Assembly: GCF_015207255.1 (NCBI RefSeq)
Contig: NZ_JADEXG010000040.1
Span: forward strand, 1-48,625
Length of the DNA stretch: 48,625 nt
Direction of reading: 5' to 3'
Origin: Vasconcelosia minhoensis LEGE 07310
GTDB taxonomy: Bacteria; Cyanobacteriota; Cyanobacteriia; Phormidesmidales; Phormidesmidaceae
The position numbers were made by a program, and so were the translations under genes. The notes beneath the pieces were generated by a model. That model saw nothing but the letters and a program-made list of their open reading frames with translations. It did no database searches and was not told where the DNA came from. This document shows, piece by piece, positions 1-8,650 of the stretch (its first letter is position 1; each line of letters opens with the position of its first letter).

Positions 1-2448
1 GCCTCACTCACTCACCATGACCCCCCGGCTGCCCCCCTCGGCATCATCCTCTCCAACGCCGGAGAAACCCCAGTCCTGCCAGGAGAGCGCTTAGACATCA
101 GCCTCACCGTCAGCAACAAAGGCAACCAGAGCGCCGTCATCGATGTTTTCCTAGACGAGCTGCCTGCGATTATCCAGGCCTGGTGCCCGACTACTCAGAC
201 CCGACTGGCCCTGGACCCGGGCCAAGGCGAGGAAGTCACCTTCAGCTTTGAGGTGCCCCCCTCGGCAATTTCTGGGGCCTATCGCTACTGGCTGATTGTC
301 GATGCGCCCAACCACTACCCCGATAGCCCGCCGCAGCGATACGAACAAACTCTCCAGGTGCTGCCGCCCACTCAGGACGCCGTCAGGGTTAACGACCCAA
401 CCTTTGCGGTTGAACCTGCGACCAGCAGCGCAAATCCGGCCAATACGCTGCCGGGCAATCCCCTTCAGTTTCAGGTCCATGTCTACAACCGAGCAGACCG
501 GGTGGATCGCTTTCGCCTACAGTGCCCCGACCTGCCCGAAGACTGGGTGACGATTCACTATCCCCAGGGGTTTCAAGCCCCAGGACTGGCAGTGGTAGAA
601 CCTTTTCTGGACCTAAATCCGGGTATGGAGGGCGTCATTTTATTAACCGTTATGCCCCCCCTCGACGCCCTAGCCAAAACAGTGCTGGCGACGCTCCAGC
701 TAAAGTCTGAAAATAGCCCTGCCCTGAAGCTGTTGAACGCCCTCTACATTGAAATTCAGCCGGTCTATCAGCTTGAGACTCGCTTTCGCACGCTGGTTAG
801 CCAAGTGCAGCACCAGCCAGGGCTCTACAGCATTCAGGCCACCAATCGAGGCAACACGGATCGGACGCTGGAATTTAACATTCTCGGGTTAGAAAACAGT
901 GACCTTTGTAGCTATAGCATTCAGCCGCCGACTCTGACGCTGGCCCCACAGCAAAGCCTAACCAGCCAGGTCACTGTCAAACCCAAGCACCCCTGGAAGC
1001 GTCCGTTATTTGGCGGCGGTCGTGTGCTCAATTTTGAAGTCACAGCCACCGACCCGGAGCATAAACCGCTGCCGGAAATCCCCATGCCGGGGCTGCTGAT
1101 GTGGGACGCGCGCCCCTGGTGGCAGATTCTGCCCGCTGTACTGCTCCTTCTGGGCTCGTTTCTAGGACTGCTTTGGCTGACCTGGTGGTTCTTCATTCGC
1201 CCCCCAGCAGCGGCCAGCATTGTACGCTTTGCCCCGGAAGACACGACCTATTCGGCCAGCCAGGGAGACGCGGTGCATCTCGGCTTCGAAATTGCTAACC
1301 CCGACCGCATCCAGCAGCTGGAAATAGTGGGGCAATCAGCTGAGGGCGAGTTGCTCAGTGGACCGCTAAAATTTGACTTTAGCCAGGGTCTGCCGACTGA
1401 GCTAGACCCCTTCTGTGTGGAGCAACGGCGACGACTGACCTGCCGCAATGTTCGCACTGATGCGAAGCGAGTGGGAGACTATACTTTTACCCTGAGCCTG
1501 ATTCCAAAACCGGGCCGAAGCGCCACCCCGGCACAGGCGACAGCGGTACCCGTGTCGATTGTCCCAGCCCCGCTGCCGCAGATTCTAGAACTAGCCCCCG
1601 CCGCTGCCCGCTATGCAGAAGCGCCGCCGGCGGATGGTAAGCAGACTCATTCCAAATCAGAGTCAGATCCCTATGTAGCCAGGTTGAACTGGGTCATCGA
1701 TCATCCTAAACAGCTACGGGGACTGAGGCTGATTGGCCGAGACGCGACCGGGGCAGAGGCAGCCCCGCCAATCCTGTTCGACGTTGAAGCCGGGCTGCCG
1801 CAGGAACTGACGGAGTTTTGTAGGCTAGAAGCGCGGCTCGTCTGTCGCAATGTGCCCACGGGCCTGCGCCGGGCGGGAACCTATACCTTTGACCTGATTG
1901 CGATTCCACGCGGCGAGCAGCCCGAAGAACCGATTCTAGCGACCAGTGAACCCGTAGTGATTCAGCCGCGATCGCCCCGCCTGCTCAGCTTTACCCTCAA
2001 CGGCGAACCGGCCCAGCCCAACTATCTGGTGCCAATTGACGAAGGCAAGCCGCTGACGACTCTGGAGCTGGCCTGGGAAGTGGAGAACAATCCGGGCACT
2101 CAGGTGATGCTGATGCCCGCCCCGGGTGACGTTGCTACGCAGGGGAAACTGCCTCTACCGCTGAGCCCAGAGCCGGGAGAAACGACCGTCACGCTATTGG
2201 TGACTAACGCCGCCGGAGAGCAGCTGACGCGAGCCATCAACATCAACACCTACGACCCTACCCCCGAAACGCCAACCGTTGTGGTCAATACCGGCGACCC
2301 GGCAGGTGACGCCGCTGCTGCTGGAGCCGGGGCAGATGCTGGCAGCCCGGCGGCTGGAGCCACTAGCAGTGGTAATCCGGTTGGTGCACCAGTTCCGGTG
2401 AGGCCCGGGGAAGTCTCGCCGCAAGAGCTGCCGCCTCAGTTTGAATAA
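1..2448 (+). CDS. Membrane-anchored protein with Ig-like repeats, 5'-partial
   Basis: The reading frame is open from base 1, so the true start lies upstream of the window; the GTG at 253 is internal. The 815 visible residues have three parts. Residues 1-370 are beta-rich, with repeated phrases on 'LPGERLDISLTVSN' and 'PGNPLQFQVHVYNRA', typical of Ig-like/NEW3-type or COG1470-like modules. A single strong membrane segment lies at about residues 377-399. Two further similar modules follow, each with a 'RRLTCRNV' or 'ARLVCRNV' strand, and then an Ala/Gly/Pro-rich tail. No catalytic motif is visible. It lies about 4.8 kb upstream of the DUF4157 genes on the same strand, with nuclease genes between. 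A link to an injection system, for example as a membrane anchor, is conceivable but is inference only. Confident as a real gene, weak on function. Confidence 0.8.
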   Translation, partial: ASLTHHDPPAAPLGIILSNAGETPVLPGERLDISLTVSNKGNQSAVIDVFLDELPAIIQAWCPTTQTRLALDPGQGEEVTFSFEVPPSAISGAYRYWLIVDAPNHYPDSPPQRYEQTLQVLPPTQDAVRVNDPTFAVEPATSSANPANTLPGNPLQFQVHVYNRADRVDRFRLQCPDLPEDWVTIHYPQGFQAPGLAVVEPFLDLNPGMEGVILLTVMPPLDALAKTVLATLQLKSENSPALKLLNALYIEIQPVYQLETRFRTLVSQVQHQPGLYSIQATNRGNTDRTLEFNILGLENSDLCSYSIQPPTLTLAPQQSLTSQVTVKPKHPWKRPLFGGGRVLNFEVTATDPEHKPLPEIPMPGLLMWDARPWWQILPAVLLLLGSFLGLLWLTWWFFIRPPAAASIVRFAPEDTTYSASQGDAVHLGFEIANPDRIQQLEIVGQSAEGELLSGPLKFDFSQGLPTELDPFCVEQRRRLTCRNVRTDAKRVGDYTFTLSLIPKPGRSATPAQATAVPVSIVPAPLPQILELAPAAARYAEAPPADGKQTHSKSESDPYVARLNWVIDHPKQLRGLRLIGRDATGAEAAPPILFDVEAGLPQELTEFCRLEARLVCRNVPTGLRRAGTYTFDLIAIPRGEQPEEPILATSEPVVIQPRSPRLLSFTLNGEPAQPNYLVPIDEGKPLTTLELAWEVENNPGTQVMLMPAPGDVATQGKLPLPLSPEPGETTVTLLVTNAAGEQLTRAININTYDPTPETPTVVVNTGDPAGDAAAAGAGADAGSPAAGATSSGNPVGAPVPVRPGEVSPQELPPQFE

Positions 2449-2541
2449 GTCATAAAATAGTTCTATCTGCATCAAACGCATCAATCAGCTGGCTGAGAAA
2501 GCTAAAATCGAGGCTCAGCAGAGACTCTGAGAACATGAGCA

Positions 2542-2788
2542 ATGACCGCTAGCAAAAGCCATGCCTACTTCGCTCCTGAAGCATACCTGGAAATAGAGCG
2601 CATCAGTCCGATCAAACACGAATATATTCAGGGACAGATGGTGGCGATGGCAGGAGCTACTAAAGCTCACGTGATTATCACCGGCAACCTCTCAGCTCAG
2701 CACGTCAATCATTTACATTGGGCTGAGTTCCATTGGCTTTTCTACTGAAATCGAAACCTTCTATGAAAATATTGCCCAGCTTTTATAG
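2542..2788 (+). pseudogene. Uma2-family nuclease remnant with internal deletion
   Basis: The first 56 or so codons read as a normal Uma2 (PD-(D/E)XK superfamily) N-terminus: 'EAYLEIERISPIKHEYIQGQMVAMAGAT', split here as EAYLEIER then KHEYIQGQ then MAGAT. After about 2700 the frame runs into nonsense and stops at 2748. In another frame, the bases from about 2730 to a stop at 2786-2788 read as a typical Uma2 C-terminus (STEIETFYENI), comparable with VEIRVDDIYENV in the intact Uma2 gene at 21665-22246. The roughly 120 central codons, which carry the nuclease core, are missing. This is therefore an internally deleted, frame-disrupted gene rather than a short intact one. An intact Uma2 gene lies directly downstream in the opposite orientation. 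Confidence 0.75.
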
Positions 2789-2815
2789 CCGCCAGAGCAA
2801 GTCTCACTGCGAGGA

Positions 2816-3466
2816 CTACCGCCGCGATCTCACCCAAAGTCTCAAATCCTGCTCAGCTGCCATTTCATCTTCTCGGGCCGCTGCCAAAAACTCATAGAGC
2901 CTTGACTTAGGGATATCAGCAAACGTAGGACTGATCTCCACCTCTTGGTAAACAGCATCCTGTAAACGATAAATTCGCCAAACTTCGCCGTTGTAACGCC
3001 AAAACTCTGGAACGCCGATGGCAGCATAGAGCCGTAGCTTATCAACGTCAGTGTGAGTAATATCGACCTCTACAACCAAATCTGGCGGGGGATCTTGATC
3101 CAGGTCTACATCCCGACCCGCCACTAGAGGCTGATTCTGAATGTAGTAAGCATTGTCAGGTTCAGCTGACCGATCCAGCGCTTCTCTATCCAAAGTCGTC
3201 GAACCCATCGTTTTAAGTTTCATGCCCAGCTCTGCCACCAATATCCAGATGAACTTCTCAATCAGCCGAGCTGAGAACTCGTGGATTTCGAGCGGCATTG
3301 TAATCTCTAAAGTCCCTTGAGAATAGGTTAAACGGGCATTGCGGTCAGGACTCAGGGTGGCCCGAAGCGCCTGATATCGCTGCCAGTCGAGCGAATGGAA
3401 AACCACTCTTCGCTCGCCAACCGGCTGCGGAATAGGCTGTGAGACAAGCGGAGCTGCGCTGACCAT
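2816..3466 (-). CDS. Uma2 family PD-(D/E)XK nuclease-like protein
   Basis: This 216-residue protein has the Uma2 architecture. It has a SQGTLEI strand, an acidic core 'PPPDLVVEVDITHTDVDKLRLY' (Asp of PDL, Glu of VEV and the downstream Lys fit the PD-(D/E)XK catalytic triad), and the family phrase GVPEFWRY. Uma2 proteins are very abundant in cyanobacteria and are annotated as restriction-endonuclease-like; their substrate is not established. The ATG at 3466 is preferred over an in-frame TTG at 3481. No clear Shine-Dalgarno sequence precedes either. No methylase or other partner gene is adjacent. It is intact, unlike the remnant just upstream of it in the window. Confidence 0.85.
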   Translation of the reverse strand: MVSAAPLVSQPIPQPVGERRVVFHSLDWQRYQALRATLSPDRNARLTYSQGTLEITMPLEIHEFSARLIEKFIWILVAELGMKLKTMGSTTLDREALDRSAEPDNAYYIQNQPLVAGRDVDLDQDPPPDLVVEVDITHTDVDKLRLYAAIGVPEFWRYNGEVWRIYRLQDAVYQEVEISPTFADIPKSRLYEFLAAAREDEMAAEQDLRLWVRSRR

Positions 3467-3569
3467 AGCGGTAAACAGCAAATAAGGATTACATACAATT
3501 TTAGAGAAAATGTCTATCTACGCTCTTAACCAAGAAGCAGGAGTATCCCAGTTTTGCAAGTCGCTGTAG

Positions 3570-3607
3570 GCCCTCATCCTAAATCCTTCTCCCGAGGGGA
3601 GAAGGAC
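3570..3607 (-). repeat. Palindromic repeat, inverted copy C
   Basis: This starts with GCCCTCATCC and contains a hairpin with 10-bp arms, TCCTTCTCCC (3584-3593) and GGGAGAAGGA (3597-3606), around a 3-nt loop. It is a diverged copy, in opposite orientation, of the 48-bp repeat that starts at 3614. Together the two form a head-to-head pair. Confidence 0.8.
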
Positions 3608-3613
3608 TTTGAT

Positions 3614-3661
3614 TTCCGGCTCCCCTTCTCCCCGGGGAGAAGGGGCTGGGGGATGAGGGCT
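3614..3661 (+). repeat. 48-bp palindromic repeat, copy A
   Basis: The core 3622-3645 is a perfect 24-bp palindrome (arms CCCCTTCTCCCC and GGGGAGAAGGGG), followed by CTGGGGGATGAGGGCT. By eye the 48 bases match 4136-4183 at 46 positions, in direct orientation. The two copies bracket the DUF559 gene. Confidence 0.9.
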
Positions 3662-3674
3662 GCCGGCATGACGC

Positions 3675-4094
3675 TTAACTCTCCAACTTGTGTATACACG
3701 GTAGCCCCGGGGAGAGGGGCTTTGATACCTGCCTTAGTATCTCTGACAAAATGGATTCTAGGTGGTTTTGCACCTCTTCGTTTGTAACCCGTAAAACTTG
3801 CAAACCACAGGCTTGCATCCAGGCATCTCGTTCGGCATCTTGCTCAGTTCTGCTTTGGTGGATACTGCCGTCTATTTCAATCACAAGCCGAGCTTTATGG
3901 CAGTAGAAGTCAGCAATGAGCTGTCCAATATTGTGCTGACGGCGAAATTTGACACCGTTAAGGCGACGAGCGCGCAAGCATTCCCAAAGTATCTGCTCTG
4001 AGCAGGTTTGCTGCTGTCTAAGCTGACGCGCCCGGATAAGGAGCGCTTCAGGAACTTGGCGTTCGCGGCCAGATAGTCGAGAGAGGTCTGTCAT
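3675..4094 (-). CDS. DUF559 endonuclease-domain protein between palindromic repeats
   Basis: This is a 139-residue protein of the DUF559 family, related to very-short-patch-repair (Vsr) endonucleases. The expected core is present: FRRQHNIG, then D62 in 'IADFYC', then E73 and D75 in 'LVIEIDGSIHQ' with H79. These fit the acidic catalytic residues of the fold. No DNA methylase is nearby, so a classical restriction-repair role is not supported. The gene starts 42 bp from repeat copy B and ends 14 bp from copy A. Its last 16 or so residues (SKPLSPGLPCIHKLES) run through GC-rich sequence resembling a further repeat fragment (about 3700-3722), so the native stop was probably lost and the tail is repeat-derived. 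Family call is secure; biological role is unknown. Confidence 0.85.
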   Translation of the reverse strand: MTDLSRLSGRERQVPEALLIRARQLRQQQTCSEQILWECLRARRLNGVKFRRQHNIGQLIADFYCHKARLVIEIDGSIHQSRTEQDAERDAWMQACGLQVLRVTNEEVQNHLESILSEILRQVSKPLSPGLPCIHKLES

Positions 4095-4135
4095 GGGATG
4101 AGTTTACCCATCCAAGCAGGTTTCATAAACCGGGC

Positions 4136-4183
4136 TTCCGGCCCCCCTTCTCCCCGGGGAAAAGGGGCTGGGGGATGAGGGCT
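4136..4183 (+). repeat. 48-bp palindromic repeat, copy B
   Basis: Direct copy of 3614-3661 with two visible substitutions, one of which breaks the palindrome (GGGGAAAAGGGG instead of GGGGAGAAGGGG). It lies just upstream of the DUF559 start codon. Confidence 0.9.
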
Positions 4184-4214
4184 AACCCTTAAAAGCTTGC
4201 TTTGAGTCAGCCTT

Positions 4215-5423
4215 CTAATCACAATCGTGCTCGCTGCCGTCGGGCATAATTGTGCCGCAGAGATTGGTGCGGGTGTCGAACTGAATGCCTTCTAAAGTGG
4301 CCTGTTGTAGATTGGCGTTGGATAGGTTGGCCCCAGAAAAGTCAGTAAAGCTGAGGTCAGCGCCCTGAAAATTGACCCCGCTCAGGTTGGTATTGATAAA
4401 CCGCACTTGCCGCAGCTGGCTGCCGCTGAAGTCAACGCCGCTGAGGTCGAGGCCGCTCAAGTCAGCGCCAGATAGATTGGCATTGAGCAGCCGAATGCCC
4501 TGAAGGGCAGCATTTTGTATCCTAGAAGCCATGAACTGCGTATCGGTAAAGTCAGCAGCCTGAAGGTTAGCTCTGCTCAGATCTATCCCATCGAGCGTGG
4601 CCTGGCGAAAGTCAGCCCCGAAGAGGTCGGCCCGACTCAGCTGAGCATCGGTCAGATTGGCCCGGGTAAAGTACGAATTTGATAGATTGGCGCGAGTTAG
4701 ATCAGCTCCGGTTAGCGTAGCGCTGTCAAAATAGGCCAGGGCCAGGTCGGCTCGATTCAAATTAGCTCCAACCAGGTTCCCAGAACGGACATCGGCGGCC
4801 CTGAGGCTGCTGTTGGTCAGCTGAGTTTCTGATAGGTCAGCGCCCTGTAGATCGGCAATAAAAAAATTAGATGCTTCTAGCTGCGCCTGGTTGAAACGGC
4901 TGCCGCTCAGAAAAGCGCCCTCAAACGTGGCCCCGGTTAGAACAGCCTCAGTCAGGTCCGCCCCACGTAGGTCCGCCCCGTCTAAATTAGCCCCAGACAG
5001 ATCAGCGCCGCGCAGGTCATGCTCACCCAGCCCGTGGCTGGCCAGGTCCCAGACCAGCCGCCAGCGGTCTTCAATCACCGTCCGCGAGTCCAGCCGCGCG
5101 CCTTCTAGCCGCGCGCCTTCTAGCTGTGCCCCGTAGAGGTTCACATTGCGCAGGTCGGCGTTGCGCAGGTCAGCGCCCCGTAAGTTTGCCTGAAAGAGAA
5201 AGGCCCCTTGCAGGTCAACTCCGTTTAGGTCAGCTTCCCGCAGGTCTGCCCGGCGCAGGTTAGCGCCTTGCAAAAACAGGCTACGCAGGTCGGCATTACG
5301 CAGATTACAGCGCGGACACTGACGGTTTGCTTGCAGCTGCGCGAGGTCTTTCTCGCTTACCGCGTAGCTGGGCAGTCCCCCGAGCAGCACCAGCGCAACG
5401 AGACCAGGAATTGAGCGTTTCAT
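4215..5423 (-). CDS. Secreted pentapeptide-repeat protein
   Basis: The ATG at 5423 gives a 402-residue protein with a good signal peptide ('MKRSIPGLVALVLLGGLPSYA', shown in two parts: MKRSIPGLVA and LVLLGGLPSYA). Reading on to an earlier in-frame start at 5525 would bury this signal, so 5423 is preferred. After the signal comes LQANRQCPRCNL, a motif often seen at the start of exported cyanobacterial pentapeptide proteins; its two Cys could form a disulfide. The rest is almost entirely A(D/N)LxX repeats predicted to fold as a right-handed quadrilateral beta-helix, interrupted by a short insertion (residues about 120-135, VIEDRWRLVWDLA). It ends with IMPDGSEHDCD. Likely periplasmic or thylakoid-lumenal. 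Partners are unknown. It is divergent from the TPR gene downstream. Confidence 0.9.
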   Translation of the reverse strand: MKRSIPGLVALVLLGGLPSYAVSEKDLAQLQANRQCPRCNLRNADLRSLFLQGANLRRADLREADLNGVDLQGAFLFQANLRGADLRNADLRNVNLYGAQLEGARLEGARLDSRTVIEDRWRLVWDLASHGLGEHDLRGADLSGANLDGADLRGADLTEAVLTGATFEGAFLSGSRFNQAQLEASNFFIADLQGADLSETQLTNSSLRAADVRSGNLVGANLNRADLALAYFDSATLTGADLTRANLSNSYFTRANLTDAQLSRADLFGADFRQATLDGIDLSRANLQAADFTDTQFMASRIQNAALQGIRLLNANLSGADLSGLDLSGVDFSGSQLRQVRFINTNLSGVNFQGADLSFTDFSGANLSNANLQQATLEGIQFDTRTNLCGTIMPDGSEHDCD

Positions 5424-5568
5424 AAGCAAACTATGCGACCTGAGTCTACTGTTCCCGAACGACCCAGCCGAGGCGACAGCGACTGATGCCGGTTCACGAT
5501 TTGACCTACTGTAAATTGCGGCCAAACTTTGGGCATCCTAGATACGGATGAACAAAAATTGATACCTC

Positions 5569-7209
5569 ATGCCGCATCCGTGGGCTATCCGTCTGGTTAC
5601 CAGCCTTGCCTTTGTCAGCACGGCAATCCCCGCGATCGCGCCCGCCCAAGCCCAAAACGCCGGCTTCGACGCGCTAGAAGACTTTGACTATTGGGCCGAC
5701 CTCTGCCGCCTACAGGCCAGTGCTGAGGACTACGAAAAGGCGCTGACCGCCTGCGAACAGGCGATCGCGCTTTCCCCCGAAGACGCCGATATCTGGGCGC
5801 AGCGCAGCGGCATTCTGGTGAATTTAGCTGCGTTTCCAGACGCGATCGCGTCGGCCAACCGTGCCCTCAGCTTTGACCCGCAAAATTCCCTCGCCATTAC
5901 CTACCAGTGCGTCGCCTACACCGCCCTGGGTGAATCCGAAACCGCTCTGGATAAATGCAATGACGCCCTTCGCGTCAACGGCAGCTGGGGCCGCGAAAAT
6001 CCGGCTCTGGCCTGGCTCTATCGCGGTACGATTCTGGCCCAGAGTCAGCAGTATGAGCTGGCCCTGGTCGCCTACGAACGCACCCTGCTGCTGGCCCCTG
6101 AAGATTCCCGCACCCTCACCCGCCAGTGCCAAGCCTACCTGGACCTGGCGCAGTCTGCTAGAGCCATTCAGTCCTGTGAGGCTGCGCTAGCTGGAAACGG
6201 CCAGTGGGGCGAGGTCGGCCCGGCTCTGGCCTGGACCTACCAGGGGCAGGCTTACACTCAGCTCAGCCAGTATGACAAAGCCATCTTTGCCTACGACCAG
6301 GCCATTAGCCTTGACCCTGATAATGCCCTAACTTGGGCAGCCCAAGGGCAGGTGCTCGCGGCCCTGCGACACAATCAGGAAGCTTTGGTTTCCTATAATC
6401 GAGCGGTAGAAATTCGGCCAGACTATGCCCTGGCGCTGCTGGGCCAATGCACTCTGCTCAACCGGCTGAGCAGCTACGAACCTGCCCTAGCGGCCTGTGA
6501 TGCGGCGATTGACGGTGACGGCGACTGGGGCAGTCAGAGTCTTGCCCAAGGCTGGAATGAACGCAGTATTGCCCTGACCGGGGCGGGCCAGTATGAAGAG
6601 GCGCTGGCCTCGATCAACCGAGCCGTCGGCATCCAACCCAGTTACGTGGCGGCCCACAATCACCGCAGTACGATTCTCTGGTATCTGGGCCGCTACTCCC
6701 AGGCCCTTGCTGCCAACCAGCAGGCCCTAGAGCTGGACGAGACCTACGCCCCCGCCTGGTTTACTCGCGGCGTTATCTTCCGCGCCATGGGCCATTATAC
6801 CGAAGCCCTCGCAGCCTACGATCGCGCTCTGGCCCTTGACCCTTTTAATGCCTGGGGCTGGACCAACCGCAGTCTGGTTCTGTGGCAGCTGGAGCAGTAC
6901 GACGAGGCGCTAGCTTCTGCTGAACGGGCCATTGCACTGGAGCCGGAGTCCGTACCAGCGCTGTATAACCAGGGAACGGCGCTGTCGGCGCTGGGGCGGT
7001 ATGAAAGCGCGATCGCAGCCTATAACCAGGTCCTTGCTCTTGACCCCACCTATGCCGATGCCCTCACCGGACGCGCGATCGCCCATGTCTATCTCAAAGA
7101 CTACGCTGCCGCTGTGGCTGACCTGCAAGCCGCGATCGCTCTTAATCCCTCGGATACGTTAGCTCAGGAAACCCTGGCTTCCCTAAGACCTGAGATAGAA
7201 CAGCCTTAG
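5569..7209 (+). CDS. Secreted TPR-repeat protein
   Basis: This 546-residue protein has an N-terminal signal peptide ending near AIAPAQAQN. About a dozen tetratricopeptide repeats of the 34-residue type follow, with consensus phrases such as YEKALTACEQAIALSPEDADIW and YDKAIFAYDQAISLDPDNALTW. TPR proteins are protein-protein scaffolds. Several repeats are interrupted by a conserved insert with NGxWG (NGSWGRENPALAW, NGQWGEVGPALAW, DGDWGSQSLAQGW), so the repeats come in longer super-units. GC content is high and codon use matches the neighbours. The next gene starts only 22 bp downstream, but its base composition differs, so co-transcription is possible but not shown. Confidence 0.9.
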   Translation: MPHPWAIRLVTSLAFVSTAIPAIAPAQAQNAGFDALEDFDYWADLCRLQASAEDYEKALTACEQAIALSPEDADIWAQRSGILVNLAAFPDAIASANRALSFDPQNSLAITYQCVAYTALGESETALDKCNDALRVNGSWGRENPALAWLYRGTILAQSQQYELALVAYERTLLLAPEDSRTLTRQCQAYLDLAQSARAIQSCEAALAGNGQWGEVGPALAWTYQGQAYTQLSQYDKAIFAYDQAISLDPDNALTWAAQGQVLAALRHNQEALVSYNRAVEIRPDYALALLGQCTLLNRLSSYEPALAACDAAIDGDGDWGSQSLAQGWNERSIALTGAGQYEEALASINRAVGIQPSYVAAHNHRSTILWYLGRYSQALAANQQALELDETYAPAWFTRGVIFRAMGHYTEALAAYDRALALDPFNAWGWTNRSLVLWQLEQYDEALASAERAIALEPESVPALYNQGTALSALGRYESAIAAYNQVLALDPTYADALTGRAIAHVYLKDYAAAVADLQAAIALNPSDTLAQETLASLRPEIEQP

Positions 7210-7231
7210 CCCATTTATACAAGTGCTTATT

Positions 7232-8650
7232 ATGAGTAGCAAAAGAGCCCATGCGTCCCATCACAAATCCGAAAACCCCACGCCTCAGAATGCTCCACAG
7301 CTTCAGGCACGACCCTTTAGCTCAGAAGCATCCTCACCAACAAACGCATCTTGTCAAGAGTTGCAGAGTCAGTCCGCGGCGTCTGACTCACGAACTAATT
7401 TTAGCTTTGGCAACGTCAATGTGTTTGCCAATGAAACAAAACCCGCTCCCCAATCAAGCGTAGGACCAATACAGACCAAACTGACGATTGGACAGCCCGG
7501 CGATAAATACGAACAAGAAGCCGACCAGGTCGCGGCACGAGTCGTCCAGCAAATCAACAGCCCACAGGCAGCTCAGAAAGAGGGTGACGTTCAACGCAGC
7601 CTTTCAATGCATAATTCAGTAATGCGGTTAACTATACAGCGTCAGAGCACGATTCCAGTAGGTCCGGCTAGTAATGAGTTTGAGAAGAGGTTAAATCAGG
7701 CTCGCGGTGGAGGTAGTTCCTTGGAACCTAAGATAAGGAACCAGATGGAATCTGCCATGGAAGCAGATTTTAGTGGGGTAACAATTCACACCAGCGCTCA
7801 GGCTGACCAGTTAAATCAGTCAATTCAGGCCAAGGCATTTACAACAGGGCAGGATGTGTTCTTTCGGCAGGGGGAATATCAGCCAAGAAGCCGAGAAGGG
7901 CAGGAATTGATTGCCCACGAGTTAACTCATGTGGTGCAGCAGAAAGGGAAAGAAGTCTTGGCCTGCCGTGCGTCAGTAGTCAGGGAACCCATAAGCTCAA
8001 CAGAAGCAACGCGAGTTCAAGCAGCCTTAAACGGAGGAGCTGAAGCCCCTCTGAAACAGAAATATGCATACGGTCTAATCTCTGGAACTTATGATTGGAC
8101 GAATAATACCGCTGATGCCCATGTAGCTCCGGGAGGGAAAACCCCTTTGACAGTAGTTGATATGTTGATGGCGGTTAGCGACCTACATCAAGCGATGGCA
8201 GCGAGGAAGACAATGGGAGGTCCAGAGGGCGAAGTTGAGATGCATCCCCAAGGTGCAGCGGTGATTAAGATTGTGGTAGAGATGCTAGGAAGCACGCTGG
8301 GAGGCGCAATAGGAAATATATCGGCTAAGTACTACAAATGGAAAAGAAAAGGCGTGAAGCTTAGCAAGGGAAAACTGGACGATGAAATGGCGCAAGAGAT
8401 AATTCCGGAGCATATGGCCTTTCTTGGAGCATTACGGGAAGTAGGTGGTGTGGATATCAAAGCTATCATACCAGCGACGACTAATGATGAATTCGATCAA
8501 TCAATCCTCGACAATACACGAGAGGGGAAAGCGCGTTTAGCAAAATACGAGACACATTTAAAGGCTGATAAAGCTGCGTCGCTATTAATAAAGGTGAGTG
8601 CAGCGAAATTGCCAGCAGTAATAACGGGATTGCAGAAGTATGGTCAATAA
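7232..8650 (+). CDS. DUF4157 (eCIS core domain) protein, putative injection-system cargo 1
   Basis: The ATG at 7232 gives 472 residues; an in-frame GTG at 7223 is less likely. The polar N-terminus contains LQARPFSS and a GDKYEQEADQVAARVV helix, both common in front of DUF4157. The DUF4157 block (about residues 165-240) reads 'IRNQMESAMEADFSGV', then HTSAQADQLNQSIQAKAFT, then the zinc-metallopeptidase-like HELTH at residues 229-233. Members of this family mark cargo or effectors of extracellular contractile injection systems (established for the family). The C-terminal 220 residues are unrecognised, with a hydrophobic Gly-rich helix near residues 345-365 and a basic stretch after it. The 3' half is clearly AT-richer than the flanking genes, which suggests acquisition by transfer. 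The effector activity is unknown. Confidence 0.85.
   Translation: MSSKRAHASHHKSENPTPQNAPQLQARPFSSEASSPTNASCQELQSQSAASDSRTNFSFGNVNVFANETKPAPQSSVGPIQTKLTIGQPGDKYEQEADQVAARVVQQINSPQAAQKEGDVQRSLSMHNSVMRLTIQRQSTIPVGPASNEFEKRLNQARGGGSSLEPKIRNQMESAMEADFSGVTIHTSAQADQLNQSIQAKAFTTGQDVFFRQGEYQPRSREGQELIAHELTHVVQQKGKEVLACRASVVREPISSTEATRVQAALNGGAEAPLKQKYAYGLISGTYDWTNNTADAHVAPGGKTPLTVVDMLMAVSDLHQAMAARKTMGGPEGEVEMHPQGAAVIKIVVEMLGSTLGGAIGNISAKYYKWKRKGVKLSKGKLDDEMAQEIIPEHMAFLGALREVGGVDIKAIIPATTNDEFDQSILDNTREGKARLAKYETHLKADKAASLLIKVSAAKLPAVITGLQKYGQ

Noticed and set aside
2542-2748. A small intact 68-residue Uma2-like gene
   Set aside because: The frame diverges from Uma2 after about 56 codons, and the true C-terminal end is found downstream in another frame, so it is a pseudogene.
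4891-5136. An 81-codon plus-strand frame opposite the pentapeptide gene
   Set aside because: It mirrors the repeat structure of the real gene (APSRSAP-type repeats) and has no ribosome site.
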